DNA of 41,935 nt from Belnapia moabensis DSM 16746 (GCF_000745835.1 NZ_JQKB01000047.1:1-41935), one strand, 5' to 3'; counted from the stretch's first letter, positions 16,660 through 25,427 are shown. Translations and numbers: made by a program. Notes: generated from the letters alone by a model not told the origin.

Positions 16660-17903
16660 ACTCCCTCGCCTTCGGGCCAGCCGTCCCGGTCGCGCAGCAT
16701 CTGGACCGGGACCTGGAGGCAGAGGCTCTGCGCCGGCAGGACGTCGCGCCAGTCGGCGATGAGCTTGCGGTAGGCCTCGCCGACCGGGCGGATGCGGCGG
16801 TCGAGGTCGTAGAGGCCGAGCGGGTTGACGCGGCCGTTGCGTTCGCGGAGCGCGGTGTCCCAATCCACCTGGTCGGTGAGCGAGAACCAGGTGAAGCCGA
16901 CGATCGGCACGCCGTCATTGCGGACGCGGAGCACGTTGGCCCATTGCTTCCAGAGCCACTGCACCGCCTCGTCGCCGCGCGGGCCTTGCTGCAGGTTGGT
17001 CTCGGTGTGCATCACCGGCAGGCGGTAGCGGTCGTGGTACTGCCGGGTGATGGTGGCGTAGCCGAAGATCTCGCCCGAGGCGCGGGTGCTGCCATCGGCG
17101 GAGACCAGGTGCTCGTTGGTGACGTAGTAGTCGTTGCCCATGATGCACCAGCGCTTCAGCCGGTGGACCATGAAGAAGCGGTATTCCTCACGCGTCATGC
17201 CGTTGTCGAGGAGATAGGCGTACATCTCCGAATCGACGCGGCGGCCGTAGTTGAGGTCGAGGGTGAGGAAGCGCTCGGCATTCTTCACCTCGGCAGGGCC
17301 GATGGCGGCGGGGCTGTCGGCGTGGAAGTATTCCGAGGATTCGCTCTGGATGAAGATGGCGTCGGGGCGGACCTCGAGGATGGCCTCCATCGCCAGGACA
17401 TTGGCGCGGACGATATGCTTGAGGGCGGTGACGAAGCCGCGGTCGGTGGTGAGCTGCTCGTTCCACCAGCCGTAGCGGGCGGAAAAGACCGCGGTGATGA
17501 ACATCTCGTTCACCGGGGTGTAGAGCTGCACCCAGGGGAAGCGCTCGGCGAAGGCGCGCGCATAGGCGGCGAAGGCGGCGGGGAAGTCGGGGTTCTGGAA
17601 GTCGCCGAGCCAGTCGGGCAGGCCGAAATGGCAGAGATCGACGATGGGGACGATCTTCAGCCGGCGCATCTCTGGGAAGACGGCATCGGCGTAGTCCCAG
17701 TCGTAGCGGTCGGGCGCATAGAGCGCGCGATGGAGCGGCGGGCCAATGCGGAGGAAGCCGCAGCCGGTCTCGGCGACCAGGGCGAGGTCCTCGCGCCAGC
17801 GGGCGTAGTGGCCGCATTCCTCCATCTGGTCGCGTCGGACGCGGCCGCCCTCGATGGTCGGGTCGCTGTTCTCGATGCCGGTGGCGAACATGAAGTAGGT
17901 CAC
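16656..17903 (-). CDS. Divergent glycoside hydrolase family 1-like protein
   Basis: This 415-residue (alpha/beta)8 hydrolase resembles GH1 beta-glycosidases. It has a DLCHFGLPDWLGDFQNPDF segment like the GH1 'LxHxxxPxW' stretch, acid/base Glu133 in YTPVNEMFI, and a candidate nucleophile Glu301 in VMHTETN. Both catalytic neighbourhoods differ from the usual TFNEP and TENG, and the protein is about 40 residues shorter than common GH1 enzymes. No signal peptide is seen. The start is a GTG (17903) with weak ribosome-binding site; ATG at 17891 is an alternative. It lies next to a lactonase, suggesting sugar metabolism. It might act on an unusual glycoside or be non-hydrolytic. Confidence 0.8.
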
Positions 17904-18031
17904 GGCCTTGGCAACGCGTGGCGGGGTGGTTGGTTCGGGCCGTAACGATCTGTTTCATCCGGCGGCGCGGGCACTCGACAATTGGCGCGGGCGGGGCTTT
18001 GGTCCGGGGCGAATCAGCCCAGGAGCGCGCC

Positions 18032-19204
18032 ATGCCCGTCATCAACCGCATCGCAGACTACGCCGCCGAGATGACGGCCTGGCGGCGGGACTTCCATCAG
18101 CACCCCGAACTCGGCTTCGAGGAGCGGCGGACCAGCGAGATCGTGGCGGCGAAGCTGGCGGAATGGGGGATCGAGGTGCATCGGGGCCTCGCCACCACGG
18201 GCGTCGTCGGCGTGCTGCGCAATGGAGGCAGCGGGCGGAGCATCGGCCTGCGCGCCGACATGGACTGCCTCGCCATGGACGAGGGGAGCGGGGTGCCGCA
18301 TGCCTCGACCATTCCGGGGCGGATGCATGCCTGCGGGCATGACGGGCATACGGCGACGCTGCTGGGCGCCGCCAAGTACCTCACGGAGACACGGAATTTC
18401 GACGGCACCGTCACCTTCATCTTCCAGCCGGCCGAGGAGGGCGGCGGCGGCGGGCGGGTGATGGTGGAGGAGGGGCTGTTCGATCGCTTCCCCTGCGATG
18501 CCGTCTATGGAATCCACAATGCGCCGGATCTGCCGCTTGGCGAGTGCTCGGCGGGGACGGGGCCGATCATGGCGGCGTCGGATACCATCCGCATCACCGT
18601 GCGGGGCTTGGGCGGGCATGCCGCGAAGCCGCATATCGCCATCGACCCGGTGATGGTGGGGGCGCAGATCGTCGTCGGGCTGCAGGCGCTGGTGGCGCGG
18701 CGGGTCGATCCGCTGCACAACGCCGTTGTCAGCGTCACGCAATTCCATGCGGGGAGCGCGATGAATGTCATCCCCGAGGTGGCGGAGCTGGGCGGCACGG
18801 TGCGGACGCTGCTGCCGGAGGTGCGGGACGACATGGAGCGGCTGATCCCGCTGGTGGCGCGGAACACCGCGGCGGCGCATGAGGCCGAGGCGGAGGTGAC
18901 CTACATCCGCAAGTATCCGGCGACGGTGAACCATGCCGGGGAGAGCGACCGCGCGGCGCGGGCGGCGGCGCGGGTGCTGGGCGATGCCAGGGTGCATCGC
19001 AACCTGCCGCCGGTGATGGGCGGCGAGGACTTCTCCTTCATGCTGCTGGAGCGGCCGGGGGCCTTCCTGTTCATGGGGCAAAAGGGAGCCGAGCGCGGCG
19101 GAGTGCCGGTGCACCATCCGCGCTATGACTTCAACGACGACCTGCTGCCGATCGGGGCGAGCTACTTCGCCACGCTTGTGGAGCAGGAGTTGCCGCGGGG
19201 TTAG
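18032..19204 (+). CDS. M20-family amidohydrolase (hippurate hydrolase-like)
   Basis: This is a 390-residue metal-dependent amidohydrolase of peptidase family M20D, which cleaves N-acyl amino acids or related amides. Visible metal-site elements are ADMD (76-78), MHACGHDGH (Cys101, His103), PAEEG (Glu135-136), and GGEDFSFML near the end. A dimerisation domain is in the middle (ASDTIRITVRGLGGHAAKPH). AGGAG eight bases before the ATG at 18032 fixes the start. There is no signal peptide, so it is cytosolic. The gene is divergent from the GH1-like gene, and its stop overlaps the stop of the small gene on the other strand. The exact substrate cannot be told. Confidence 0.93.
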   Translation: MPVINRIADYAAEMTAWRRDFHQHPELGFEERRTSEIVAAKLAEWGIEVHRGLATTGVVGVLRNGGSGRSIGLRADMDCLAMDEGSGVPHASTIPGRMHACGHDGHTATLLGAAKYLTETRNFDGTVTFIFQPAEEGGGGGRVMVEEGLFDRFPCDAVYGIHNAPDLPLGECSAGTGPIMAASDTIRITVRGLGGHAAKPHIAIDPVMVGAQIVVGLQALVARRVDPLHNAVVSVTQFHAGSAMNVIPEVAELGGTVRTLLPEVRDDMERLIPLVARNTAAAHEAEAEVTYIRKYPATVNHAGESDRAARAAARVLGDARVHRNLPPVMGGEDFSFMLLERPGAFLFMGQKGAERGGVPVHHPRYDFNDDLLPIGASYFATLVEQELPRG

Positions 19205-19359
19205 GCTTTCGGCTGCGGGCCGGCTTCGGGCGTCGTCGCCACGGAATGCTCGTTGGTGCGCTTGGCCTGCTTGGTGCGGGTCCATTGCCAGACGCCGAGT
19301 GCGGCGCCGACGATGAGCGTCATGGCGAAGAGCCAGACGACGAGGCTGTCGGAATCCAT
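19201..19359 (-). CDS. 52-residue single-span membrane protein
   Basis: This small gene encodes MDSDSLVVWLFAMTLIVGAA..., with one transmembrane helix at about 6-24. A Trp/Arg/Lys-rich positive segment (WQWTRTKQAKR) follows, so the C-terminus is cytosolic, with a Pro/Ala tail at the end. GGAG with a seven-base gap precedes the ATG at 19359. Its TAA shares bases with the M20 stop codon, a compact convergent arrangement. I do not recognise the family. It is comparable in size to small stress or transport-associated membrane peptides, but no function is assigned. Confidence 0.65.
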   Translation of the reverse strand: MDSDSLVVWLFAMTLIVGAALGVWQWTRTKQAKRTNEHSVATTPEAGPQPKA

Positions 19360-19400
19360 GCGGGTTCTCCGGGGCTTGCGGTACCCGGGCAGACGCGGCG

Positions 19401-19429
19401 GGCGGGGCGGCGGTTTCGCCGCTCCCGCC
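19401..19429. terminator. Strong GC stem-loop after the 2OG oxygenase gene
   Basis: GGCGGGGCGGCG (19401-19412) pairs with CGCCGC and CCCGCC (19417-19429) with one bulged T, a 12-bp stem closing a four-base loop. It begins six bases after the oxygenase stop (minus strand) and lies before the 52-residue gene. No T-run follows, so it may be a Rho-assisted terminator or RNA-stability element. Confidence 0.5.
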
Positions 19430-19434
19430 TGATA

Positions 19435-20505
19435 TCACGCTTCCGTGCGGATAAGGCCGGGGACGAGGCTGTGGCGGTTGGCCTCGCGCAGGGCGGCCGC
19501 GGCGTCGTCGTAGAGGAAGGGCAGGGTGGCGTAGCGGGTGCCCTGCGTCACCGGCGTCGCCTCATGCAGCAGCGAGCAGGAGAAGACACAGGCGCCGCCC
19601 ATCGGCGGGCGGTAGCGGCGCGGGCCGAATTCCGGGAACCACAGCTCGCCGCCCTCGAAGCCGTCATTGAGGTTGATGGTGACGGCGAAGCGGCGATGCG
19701 CGGTGCCCGCCGTGGTGTTGTCGCGGTGCGCGCGGAAATGCCCGCCCTCGGCAGCGTCGTAGCAGGCGACGATGTAGCGTTCGATCCGCGTGGCGCGGAA
19801 CTGGAAGGCCTTCTGGATCTCCGGCACCAGGCGGCGCTGGATGCGGGCGCGGAGCTGGGCCTGGACCTGCGCGTCCTCGATCAGCAGGTCGCGGCGGACC
19901 TTGTGGTTGCGGTCGAGCCGGCCGACCGTGCGCGCCCCAACGGCCACCATGAAGCCGCTCTCCTCGCCGCCCTGGGCCTCGTAGAGGGCGATGAGGTGGC
20001 GGCAGAAATCGGGCTCCAGCACGCGGGGGAGGAGCAGGACGGGAGCGGGGGTCTCCTGGCCGGCATGCAGCGCGGGCGGCGGCAGGTGGGCGAGCCGGGC
20101 GAGAAGGGCGGGCAGCTCCGCCAGCGGGCCGCAGGCGATGACGCGCAGCAGGGGGTCGAGCAGGAAGGCGAGCGGGCGGTCGGCGGCGCCATAGGCGGCG
20201 GCGACCTCGCGGCCGGGATCGAGCATGGTGCGGAGGCCGGGGATGGCGTCGGGCAGCGCCTCGGCGAAGCCGGCGGCCGGGCTCAGCAGCATGGCGGTGG
20301 CGCGGCCGTCGTCCAGCAGCCCGGCGCGGCGGGCGGCGAGCAGCGCCTGGTAGGCCGCCTCCTGCTCCCCGGCGCCGGGGAAGGCCAGCACCACGTAGCG
20401 GCCGGCGATGGAGGCGAAGGCGAAGCGCGGGTTTCCGCTCTGCGCGGCATGGAACCAGGGCGCCGGGTCGCCAGGGAGGAGGCGGGGCGGGGCTGTCGCG
20501 GACAT
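19435..20505 (-). CDS. 2OG-Fe(II) oxygenase fused to a cysteine-less peroxiredoxin-like domain
   Basis: This is a 356-residue two-domain protein. Residues about 8-145 have a thioredoxin/peroxiredoxin-like layout (LLPGDPAPWFHA, then AGRYVVLAFPGAGEQEAAYQALL, and a LDPGREVAAAYG stretch). No cysteine is present where the peroxidatic Cys should be. Residues about 175-350 form a prolyl-4-hydroxylase-type double-stranded beta-helix: HRD (His260, Asp262), distal His314 in LLHEATPV and Arg324 for 2-oxoglutarate. The product is likely a soluble hydroxylase; the substrate is unknown. Two starts are possible (20505 or 20523), neither with a good ribosome-binding site. The preserved iron site argues for an active oxygenase. 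Confidence 0.85.
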   Translation of the reverse strand: MSATAPPRLLPGDPAPWFHAAQSGNPRFAFASIAGRYVVLAFPGAGEQEAAYQALLAARRAGLLDDGRATAMLLSPAAGFAEALPDAIPGLRTMLDPGREVAAAYGAADRPLAFLLDPLLRVIACGPLAELPALLARLAHLPPPALHAGQETPAPVLLLPRVLEPDFCRHLIALYEAQGGEESGFMVAVGARTVGRLDRNHKVRRDLLIEDAQVQAQLRARIQRRLVPEIQKAFQFRATRIERYIVACYDAAEGGHFRAHRDNTTAGTAHRRFAVTINLNDGFEGGELWFPEFGPRRYRPPMGGACVFSCSLLHEATPVTQGTRYATLPFLYDDAAAALREANRHSLVPGLIRTEA

Positions 20506-20620
20506 CCGGGGAGCATAGCGCATCCGAGCGCAAAATGAGCGTTACGGCCTCGCCACCTGGGCTTGCGGCGGGAAGGGCGCTACACAAGGGCCCGGACACC
20601 GAACAGTTGGAGACATACGG

Positions 20621-21076
20621 ATGCGTCGTCGGGCCCTGCTTGTCACCATGGCGACGCTCGCTTGCCCCGCCGTCCTGCGGGCGCAGGGGCGGCAGGGGCC
20701 GCCGCATGAATGGGTCTTCGGCGCCTGGACGGGCGGGCTCTTCCCGCCGAACGATGCCGACACGCCCGCCTGCTTCGGCAGCCCGACGGTGGTCTTCACC
20801 AAGGACATCGTCATGCGCGCCAGCCTGCTCGACACGCCCTACCGGCAGCGGGTGATCGAGACGGTGGCCCTGCAGCCGAACGGCCTCGAATTCCGCTTCC
20901 TGCCGGCGGCGCCGACGGGCAGCGCCTTCGCCGGCCGCCTGCCGCCGGATATCGGCTTCGGCTGTGGCGGCAACCCGGACGTGCTGCGCATCGAGCGGCG
21001 CGGGCCGGACGAGATCGTCTTCACCGATTGCAGCGACTTCCCCGCGACGCTGCGGCGCTGCACGAGGCGGGGCTGA
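20621..21076 (+). CDS. Exported protein of unknown function
   Basis: This 151-residue protein has an N-terminal signal (MRRRALLVTMATLACPAVLRAQG). The mature domain has four cysteines, as in TPACFGS, GFGCGGN, TDCSDF and RRCTRR, consistent with disulfides in the periplasm. Phrases such as HEWVFGAWTGGLFPP and VRLASLLDTPYRQR-like segments suggest a lipocalin-type or small beta-barrel fold, but I do not recognise the family. It is the first gene of a three-gene operon; its TGA overlaps the next ATG (TGATG). The link between this exported protein and the racemase and HD hydrolase downstream is not obvious. Confidence 0.8.
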   Translation: MRRRALLVTMATLACPAVLRAQGRQGPPHEWVFGAWTGGLFPPNDADTPACFGSPTVVFTKDIVMRASLLDTPYRQRVIETVALQPNGLEFRFLPAAPTGSAFAGRLPPDIGFGCGGNPDVLRIERRGPDEIVFTDCSDFPATLRRCTRRG

Positions 21077-21732
21077 TGCGCATCGCCCTGATCCATGCGC
21101 TGCGGCATTCGCCGCCGCCGATCGAGGCGGCCTTCCGGCGGGCCTGGCCGGAAGCCACGCTGATGAACCTGCTGGACGACAGCCTCTCGGCCGACCTGGC
21201 GCGGGCGGGGGCGCTGACGCCGGCGATGACGGAGCGCTTCCTCACCCTGTCGCGCTATGCGGCGGGGACGGGGGCGGATGCGATCCTCTTCACCTGCTCG
21301 GCCTTTGGTCCCTGCATCGAGGCGGTGGCGGCGGAGCGGGCGCCGATGCCGGTGCTGAAGCCGAACGAGGCGATGATCGAGGCGGCCGTCGCCGAGGCGC
21401 GGCGGGTCGCGGGTGGAAGGCGGCCGAGGATCGGGCTGCTGGCGAGCTTCCCGCTGACCTTGGAGACGATGCCGCCCGAGTTTCCCGGGGATGTCGAGGT
21501 GGTGACCTGCCTCGCCGAGGGGGCGCTCGCCGCGCTCGATGCGGGCGATGCCGAGGGGCATGACCGGCGGGCCGCCGAGGCGGCGAAGGCGCTGGCCGGT
21601 TGCGACGTGGTGGCGCTGGCGCAGTTCAGCCTGGCGCGGGCGGCGCCGCTGGTCGAGGCGGCGACGGGGCGGCCGGTCTTCACCACCCCCGACAGCGCGG
21701 TCGCCAAGCTGAGGCGGCTGCTGGCTGGCTGA
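21076..21732 (+). CDS. Aspartate/glutamate racemase-superfamily protein
   Basis: The 218-residue protein belongs to the Asp/Glu/hydantoin racemase superfamily. The N-terminal strand is MRIALIHALRHSPPPIEAAF, the first active-site loop is ADAILFTCSAFGPCIEAV (Cys in TCSAFG), and KPNEAMIEAAVAEA follows. The second half has RIGLLASFPLTLETMP and a CDVVALAQFSLARAAP loop. That loop lacks the second catalytic cysteine seen in two-base racemases, having Q-F-S in place of C. It could therefore be a decarboxylase-like or one-base enzyme (arylmalonate decarboxylase and maleate isomerase belong to the same superfamily). Start and stop overlap both neighbours by one base (TGATG), so translation is coupled. 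Confidence 0.85.
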   Translation: MRIALIHALRHSPPPIEAAFRRAWPEATLMNLLDDSLSADLARAGALTPAMTERFLTLSRYAAGTGADAILFTCSAFGPCIEAVAAERAPMPVLKPNEAMIEAAVAEARRVAGGRRPRIGLLASFPLTLETMPPEFPGDVEVVTCLAEGALAALDAGDAEGHDRRAAEAAKALAGCDVVALAQFSLARAAPLVEAATGRPVFTTPDSAVAKLRRLLAG

Positions 21733-22331
21733 TGGCGGCGCGGGCCTGGGTGCGGCTGCCTTCCGGGCGGCGGCTCGACCTCCTTTCGCCGACGCCCTTC
21801 GACTGGACCGACGAGGACCTGGCGATCGGCCTGTCGCGGACCTTCCGCTGGGGCGGGCATTCGGTCTGGGCGGGGGCGCCGCTCTCGGTCGCGCAGCATT
21901 CGCTGGCGGTGCTGGCGTTGCGGCAGGGGAAGGCGCGGCTGAGCCCGGACCAGGCGCGGCGGGAGCTGCTGCACGATGCCGAGGAGGGGCTGCTCGGCTT
22001 CGATTGCATCTCGCCGCTGAAGCCCTTCCTCGGTGCCGGCTTCGCGGAATTGCAGGCGCGGCTGCAAGGGGTCGTCGCGCTGCGCTACGGGCTGCCCGCC
22101 TGGACCCCTGAGGAGAAACGCGTGCACAAGGCCTGCGACATTGCCCTCGCCGCGGCGGAGGCGGTGCATGTGGCGGGGTGGACGGCAGCCGAGGTGCGGG
22201 GGACGCTCGGCATCAAGGCGCGGGTGATGGCGGAGGACCCGCTGGCGGCCGCCTATGGCGGAGAGCCGTGGCGGCCCTGGGCGCCGGAGCTGGCGGCGGA
22301 GCGCTTCCTCACCGCGCTGGCGGGCCTGTGA
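21732..22331 (+). CDS. HD-domain phosphohydrolase (YfbR-like)
   Basis: The 199-residue protein has the HD-superfamily metal site. His56 is in SVAQHSLAVL, His81-Asp82 in LLHDAEEGLLGF, and Asp136 in HKACDIALA. The order and spacing match YfbR-like 5'-nucleotidases and related small HD hydrolases in phage and bacteria. The opening RLPSGRRLDLLSPTPFDWTDEDLAIGLSRTFRWGGH is typical of these proteins. It probably dephosphorylates nucleotides in the cytosol. It is the last gene of the three-gene operon, sharing a TGATG junction with the racemase gene. The nucleotidase role is inferred from the family. Confidence 0.85.
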   Translation: MAARAWVRLPSGRRLDLLSPTPFDWTDEDLAIGLSRTFRWGGHSVWAGAPLSVAQHSLAVLALRQGKARLSPDQARRELLHDAEEGLLGFDCISPLKPFLGAGFAELQARLQGVVALRYGLPAWTPEEKRVHKACDIALAAAEAVHVAGWTAAEVRGTLGIKARVMAEDPLAAAYGGEPWRPWAPELAAERFLTALAGL

Positions 22332-22469
22332 GGGGCTTGCCGGCAAGCGCAACAATGCGACATCGGCGCGGCGCGCGGCACATCCTCGGTTGAAGGAGAG
22401 GATTGGGCGCGGCATGGTCGGGCGCCTGCCGGAAAGGATCGGAGTGAAGGCGCATAGCGAGGCCGGCCA

Positions 22470-24755
22470 ATGAGCTTCGACCGCGGGACGGAGGCGCTCG
22501 ACCTGGCCAGCGAGGCGCTGTTCCAGGCACTCGGCGACAACGCCTATGAGCTGGACCGCGAATTCCGCTTCCTGACCTTCAACGCGGGTTGCGTGGCCTA
22601 TTACGGCCGGCCGGCCGAGGCGACGCTGGGGCGGCCGATCTGGGAGGTGCTGGACGGCGCGCGCGGCAGCTGGCTCGAGCCCTGGCTGCGCGAGGCGATG
22701 GCGACCCGGCGGCCGATGCGCGTCGAGCGCGAAGGCGTGGCCCGCCCGGACCGCTGGCTCGAGATCACCGCCTTCCCGACCGCCCGCGGCCTTGGCGTCG
22801 CCTTCCGCGACCGGACGGCGGAGCACCATGCAACCGAGGCGCTGCGGCAGAGCGAGGCGCGGCAGACCTTCCTGCTCGCGCTCGAGGAGCAACTGCGCGG
22901 CCTTGCCGATCCGGATGAGGCCATGGCCGCCGCGGCCGAGATGCTGGGCCGGCATCTCGACGCTGTGCGCGCCGGCTATGCCGAGGTGGATGCCGCGACC
23001 GGGATGCTGCGGGTGACCCGCGGCTGGACCGATGGGCGCATCCCGGTGCGCGCGGGAGAGCAGCGCCCGCTTGACGCCTTCGGCCCGGCCGCCGCGGCCG
23101 AGCTGCGCGCCGGGCGCGTGCTGGCGGTGGAGGACTGCCTCGCCGACCCGAGGACGACGGGTGAGGCGGTGGCGGCGACCTGGGCGGAGATCGGTGTCCG
23201 CGCGCTCCTGGTGGCGCCGCTGGTCAAGGCGGGGGCCCTCAACGGCTTCTTCTACGTCCATGAGATGGCGCCGCGGCGCTGGTCGGCGGCGGAGGCGGAA
23301 CTCGTCCATGAGGTCGCCGAGCGTACCTGGGCGGCAGTCGAGTGGGCGCGGGCCGAGGCCGAACGGCGGGAGAGCGAGGCGCGGCTCGCCCTCGCCGCGG
23401 AGGCGGCCGGGCTCGGCATCTGGGACTGGGACCTGCTGACCAACCGCTTCGTCTATTCCCCGCGGGCCAAGGCGATCTGCGGCTTCGACCCGGCGCGGGA
23501 GCCGAGCTACGAGGACGTGTTGCGGGCGACGCATCCGGAGGATTTTCCCGAGACCTCGGCGGCGGCGCGGCGGGCCTTCGACCCGGCGCTGCGGGAGCGG
23601 CCGGTCTTCAACTATCGCGTGGTGCGGCCGGATGGCAGCCTGCGCCGCGTCATCGCGCATGGCCGGGCGCTGTTCGAGCGGATCGGCGGCGAGGAGCGGG
23701 CGGTGCGCTATGTCGGCACGCTGCAGGATGTCACCGAGGCCTGGGAGGCGGCGGAGGCCCTGCGCGAGAGCGAGGCGCGGCTGCGACTCGCGGTCGAGGC
23801 GGGGCAGATGGCGGTGTGGGAATACGACGTCGCCACCGACGAGGTCACGCGCTCGCCGGAGCTGAACCGGCTGCTCGGCTTCCCCGAGGATGCCACCCCC
23901 AGCATCGCCGAGATGCGGGCGCGCTACTGGCCGGGCGAGCAGGAGCGGCTGCAGGCGATCGGCCGGGCGGCGCTGGCCCGGGGCGAGCGGCATTTCGAGG
24001 CGGAGTACCGGTATCTCTGGCCCGATGGCTCGGTGCGCTGGCTGATGATGCGGGCGGAGATACGGTTCGGCACCGGGAAGGCACCAAGCAAGGTCGTCGG
24101 CGTGGTGCTCGATGTCAGCGCGCGTAAGGCGGCGGAGGAGCGCCAGGTCCTGCTGATGCGGGAGGTCGACCACCGGGCGAAGAATGCGCTCGCCGTGGTG
24201 CAGGCGGCGGTGCGGCTGACCCTGGCGCCGGACCTCGAGAGCTACCGGCGGGCGATCGCCGGGCGGGTCGCGGCGCTGGCGCGGGCGCAGACGCTGCTGG
24301 CGGAGGACCGCTGGTCCGGGGCGGAGTTGCGGGCGCTGGTCGAGGGGGAGCTGGCGGCCTTCGTCGGCGGGCGGCAGCGGGCGATGATCGAGGGGCCGTC
24401 GGTGGCGCTGCCGGCACGGGCGGCGCAGCCGTTGGCCATGGCGATCCACGAGCTGGCGACCAATGCGGTGAAATACGGGGCGTTCTCGGTGCCCTCGGGC
24501 TGCGTCGCGGTGCGCTGGTCGGTGGAGCGCGGCGTGCTGAGCCTATGCTGGGTGGAGACGGGCGGGCCGGCGGTCGCGGCGCCGCCGGCGCGGCGCGGAT
24601 TCGGCTCGCGGGTGCTGGAGGGCACGGTGCGGGGGCAGTTGTCGGGGAAGGTGACGCTTGCCTGGGAGCCCGGCGGGCTCGTCTGCACGCTGGAGGTGCC
24701 GCTGCGGCGGGAGGAGGGGGCCGAGTCGGAGCCAGCCGGGGCGGAGATCGGCTAA
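22470..24755 (+). CDS. Multi-PAS/GAF sensor histidine kinase, HWE family
   Basis: This is a 761-residue cytosolic sensor kinase. The domain order is PAS (about 15-118), GAF (about 135-292), PAS (about 302-425), PAS (about 434-553), HWE-type dimerisation with EVDHRAKNALAVVQ (phospho-acceptor His568), and an ATPase domain with AIHELATNAVKYGAFS (657-672) and RGFGSRVLEG (709-718). HWE kinases are common in alphaproteobacteria and often sense light or redox, or feed the general stress response. No Cys of a flavin LOV motif (NCRFLQ) and no phytochrome Cys is evident. There are no membrane helices and no response regulator beside it, so it is an orphan. GAGG precedes the ATG at 22470. Confidence 0.92.
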   Translation: MSFDRGTEALDLASEALFQALGDNAYELDREFRFLTFNAGCVAYYGRPAEATLGRPIWEVLDGARGSWLEPWLREAMATRRPMRVEREGVARPDRWLEITAFPTARGLGVAFRDRTAEHHATEALRQSEARQTFLLALEEQLRGLADPDEAMAAAAEMLGRHLDAVRAGYAEVDAATGMLRVTRGWTDGRIPVRAGEQRPLDAFGPAAAAELRAGRVLAVEDCLADPRTTGEAVAATWAEIGVRALLVAPLVKAGALNGFFYVHEMAPRRWSAAEAELVHEVAERTWAAVEWARAEAERRESEARLALAAEAAGLGIWDWDLLTNRFVYSPRAKAICGFDPAREPSYEDVLRATHPEDFPETSAAARRAFDPALRERPVFNYRVVRPDGSLRRVIAHGRALFERIGGEERAVRYVGTLQDVTEAWEAAEALRESEARLRLAVEAGQMAVWEYDVATDEVTRSPELNRLLGFPEDATPSIAEMRARYWPGEQERLQAIGRAALARGERHFEAEYRYLWPDGSVRWLMMRAEIRFGTGKAPSKVVGVVLDVSARKAAEERQVLLMREVDHRAKNALAVVQAAVRLTLAPDLESYRRAIAGRVAALARAQTLLAEDRWSGAELRALVEGELAAFVGGRQRAMIEGPSVALPARAAQPLAMAIHELATNAVKYGAFSVPSGCVAVRWSVERGVLSLCWVETGGPAVAAPPARRGFGSRVLEGTVRGQLSGKVTLAWEPGGLVCTLEVPLRREEGAESEPAGAEIG

Positions 24756-24854
24756 GCGGCGGACGGCTGGGCGGAAAAGGGCTGGACTTTCCGGCGGTTG
24801 CGCAGGAATCTTCACGCTCCGTTCCAGGCACCTCCGGCAAGGACCTGCACGCCG

Positions 24855-25427
24855 ATGATGGCGGGCTCCCATGTTGCGCTCGGCATGGCGGCCTGGATGG
24901 CTGCTGCGCCCCATCTCGGCCAGCCACCGCTGGCGCCGGGGGCGCTCGCGCTGGCGACGCTCGGCGGGCTGCTGCCGGATATCGATCATCCGAAATCCTG
25001 GGTGGGGCGGCGGGTGCGGCCGGTCTCCGACCTGCTGGCGGCGCTGCTCGGGCACCGGGGGGTGACGCATTCGCTGCTGGCGGTGCTGGCCTGCGGCTGG
25101 CTGCTGAAGCGGGGCGAGGTGCCGGCCGACTATGCCGGGCCGCTGGTGATCGGCTATCTCAGCCATCTCGGGGCGGATCTGCTGACGCCGGGCGGGTTGC
25201 GGCTGGGCTGGCCGCTGAAGGGGACCTGGGCCTTGCCGCTGGTGCGGACGGGCTCGGCCTTCGAGCCGCTGGTGGTGGCGGCGCTGATCGCCGCGGCCTG
25301 GCTGAGCCTGCCGCACCGGCCGGACCCGCGGGCGCTGGCGGAGCGCTGGGGGCTCTGCATCGCCTGCGAGGCGCTGCCCCTGCCGCCGCCGCCGCCACCC
25401 ATGCCGCCCCGGCGCCGCGTGGCGTGA
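24855..25427 (+). CDS. YdjM/DUF457-type membrane-bound metal-dependent hydrolase
   Basis: The 190-residue integral membrane protein belongs to the LexA-binding/YdjM-like (DUF457) group of predicted metal-dependent hydrolases. It has the characteristic His/Asp pattern: MAGSHVALG at the start, GGLLPDIDHPKSW, GHRGVTHSLLAV, and LSHLGADLLTPGGLRLGWP. About four hydrophobic segments are seen. The C-terminus is a Pro/Arg run (PPPPPPMPPRRR). AAGGAC lies about eleven bases before the tandem ATGs; 24855 is chosen. It stands 99 bases after the kinase and is probably its own unit. Function is unproven for the family; phospholipid hydrolysis has been suggested. Confidence 0.82.
   Translation: MMAGSHVALGMAAWMAAAPHLGQPPLAPGALALATLGGLLPDIDHPKSWVGRRVRPVSDLLAALLGHRGVTHSLLAVLACGWLLKRGEVPADYAGPLVIGYLSHLGADLLTPGGLRLGWPLKGTWALPLVRTGSAFEPLVVAALIAAAWLSLPHRPDPRALAERWGLCIACEALPLPPPPPPMPPRRRVA

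Noticed and set aside
24810-24835. Possible EcfG-type promoter (GGAAT ... CGTT) before the DUF457 gene
   Set aside because: The spacing between the boxes is about 10 bases, well short of the 16-17 needed for EcfG promoters.
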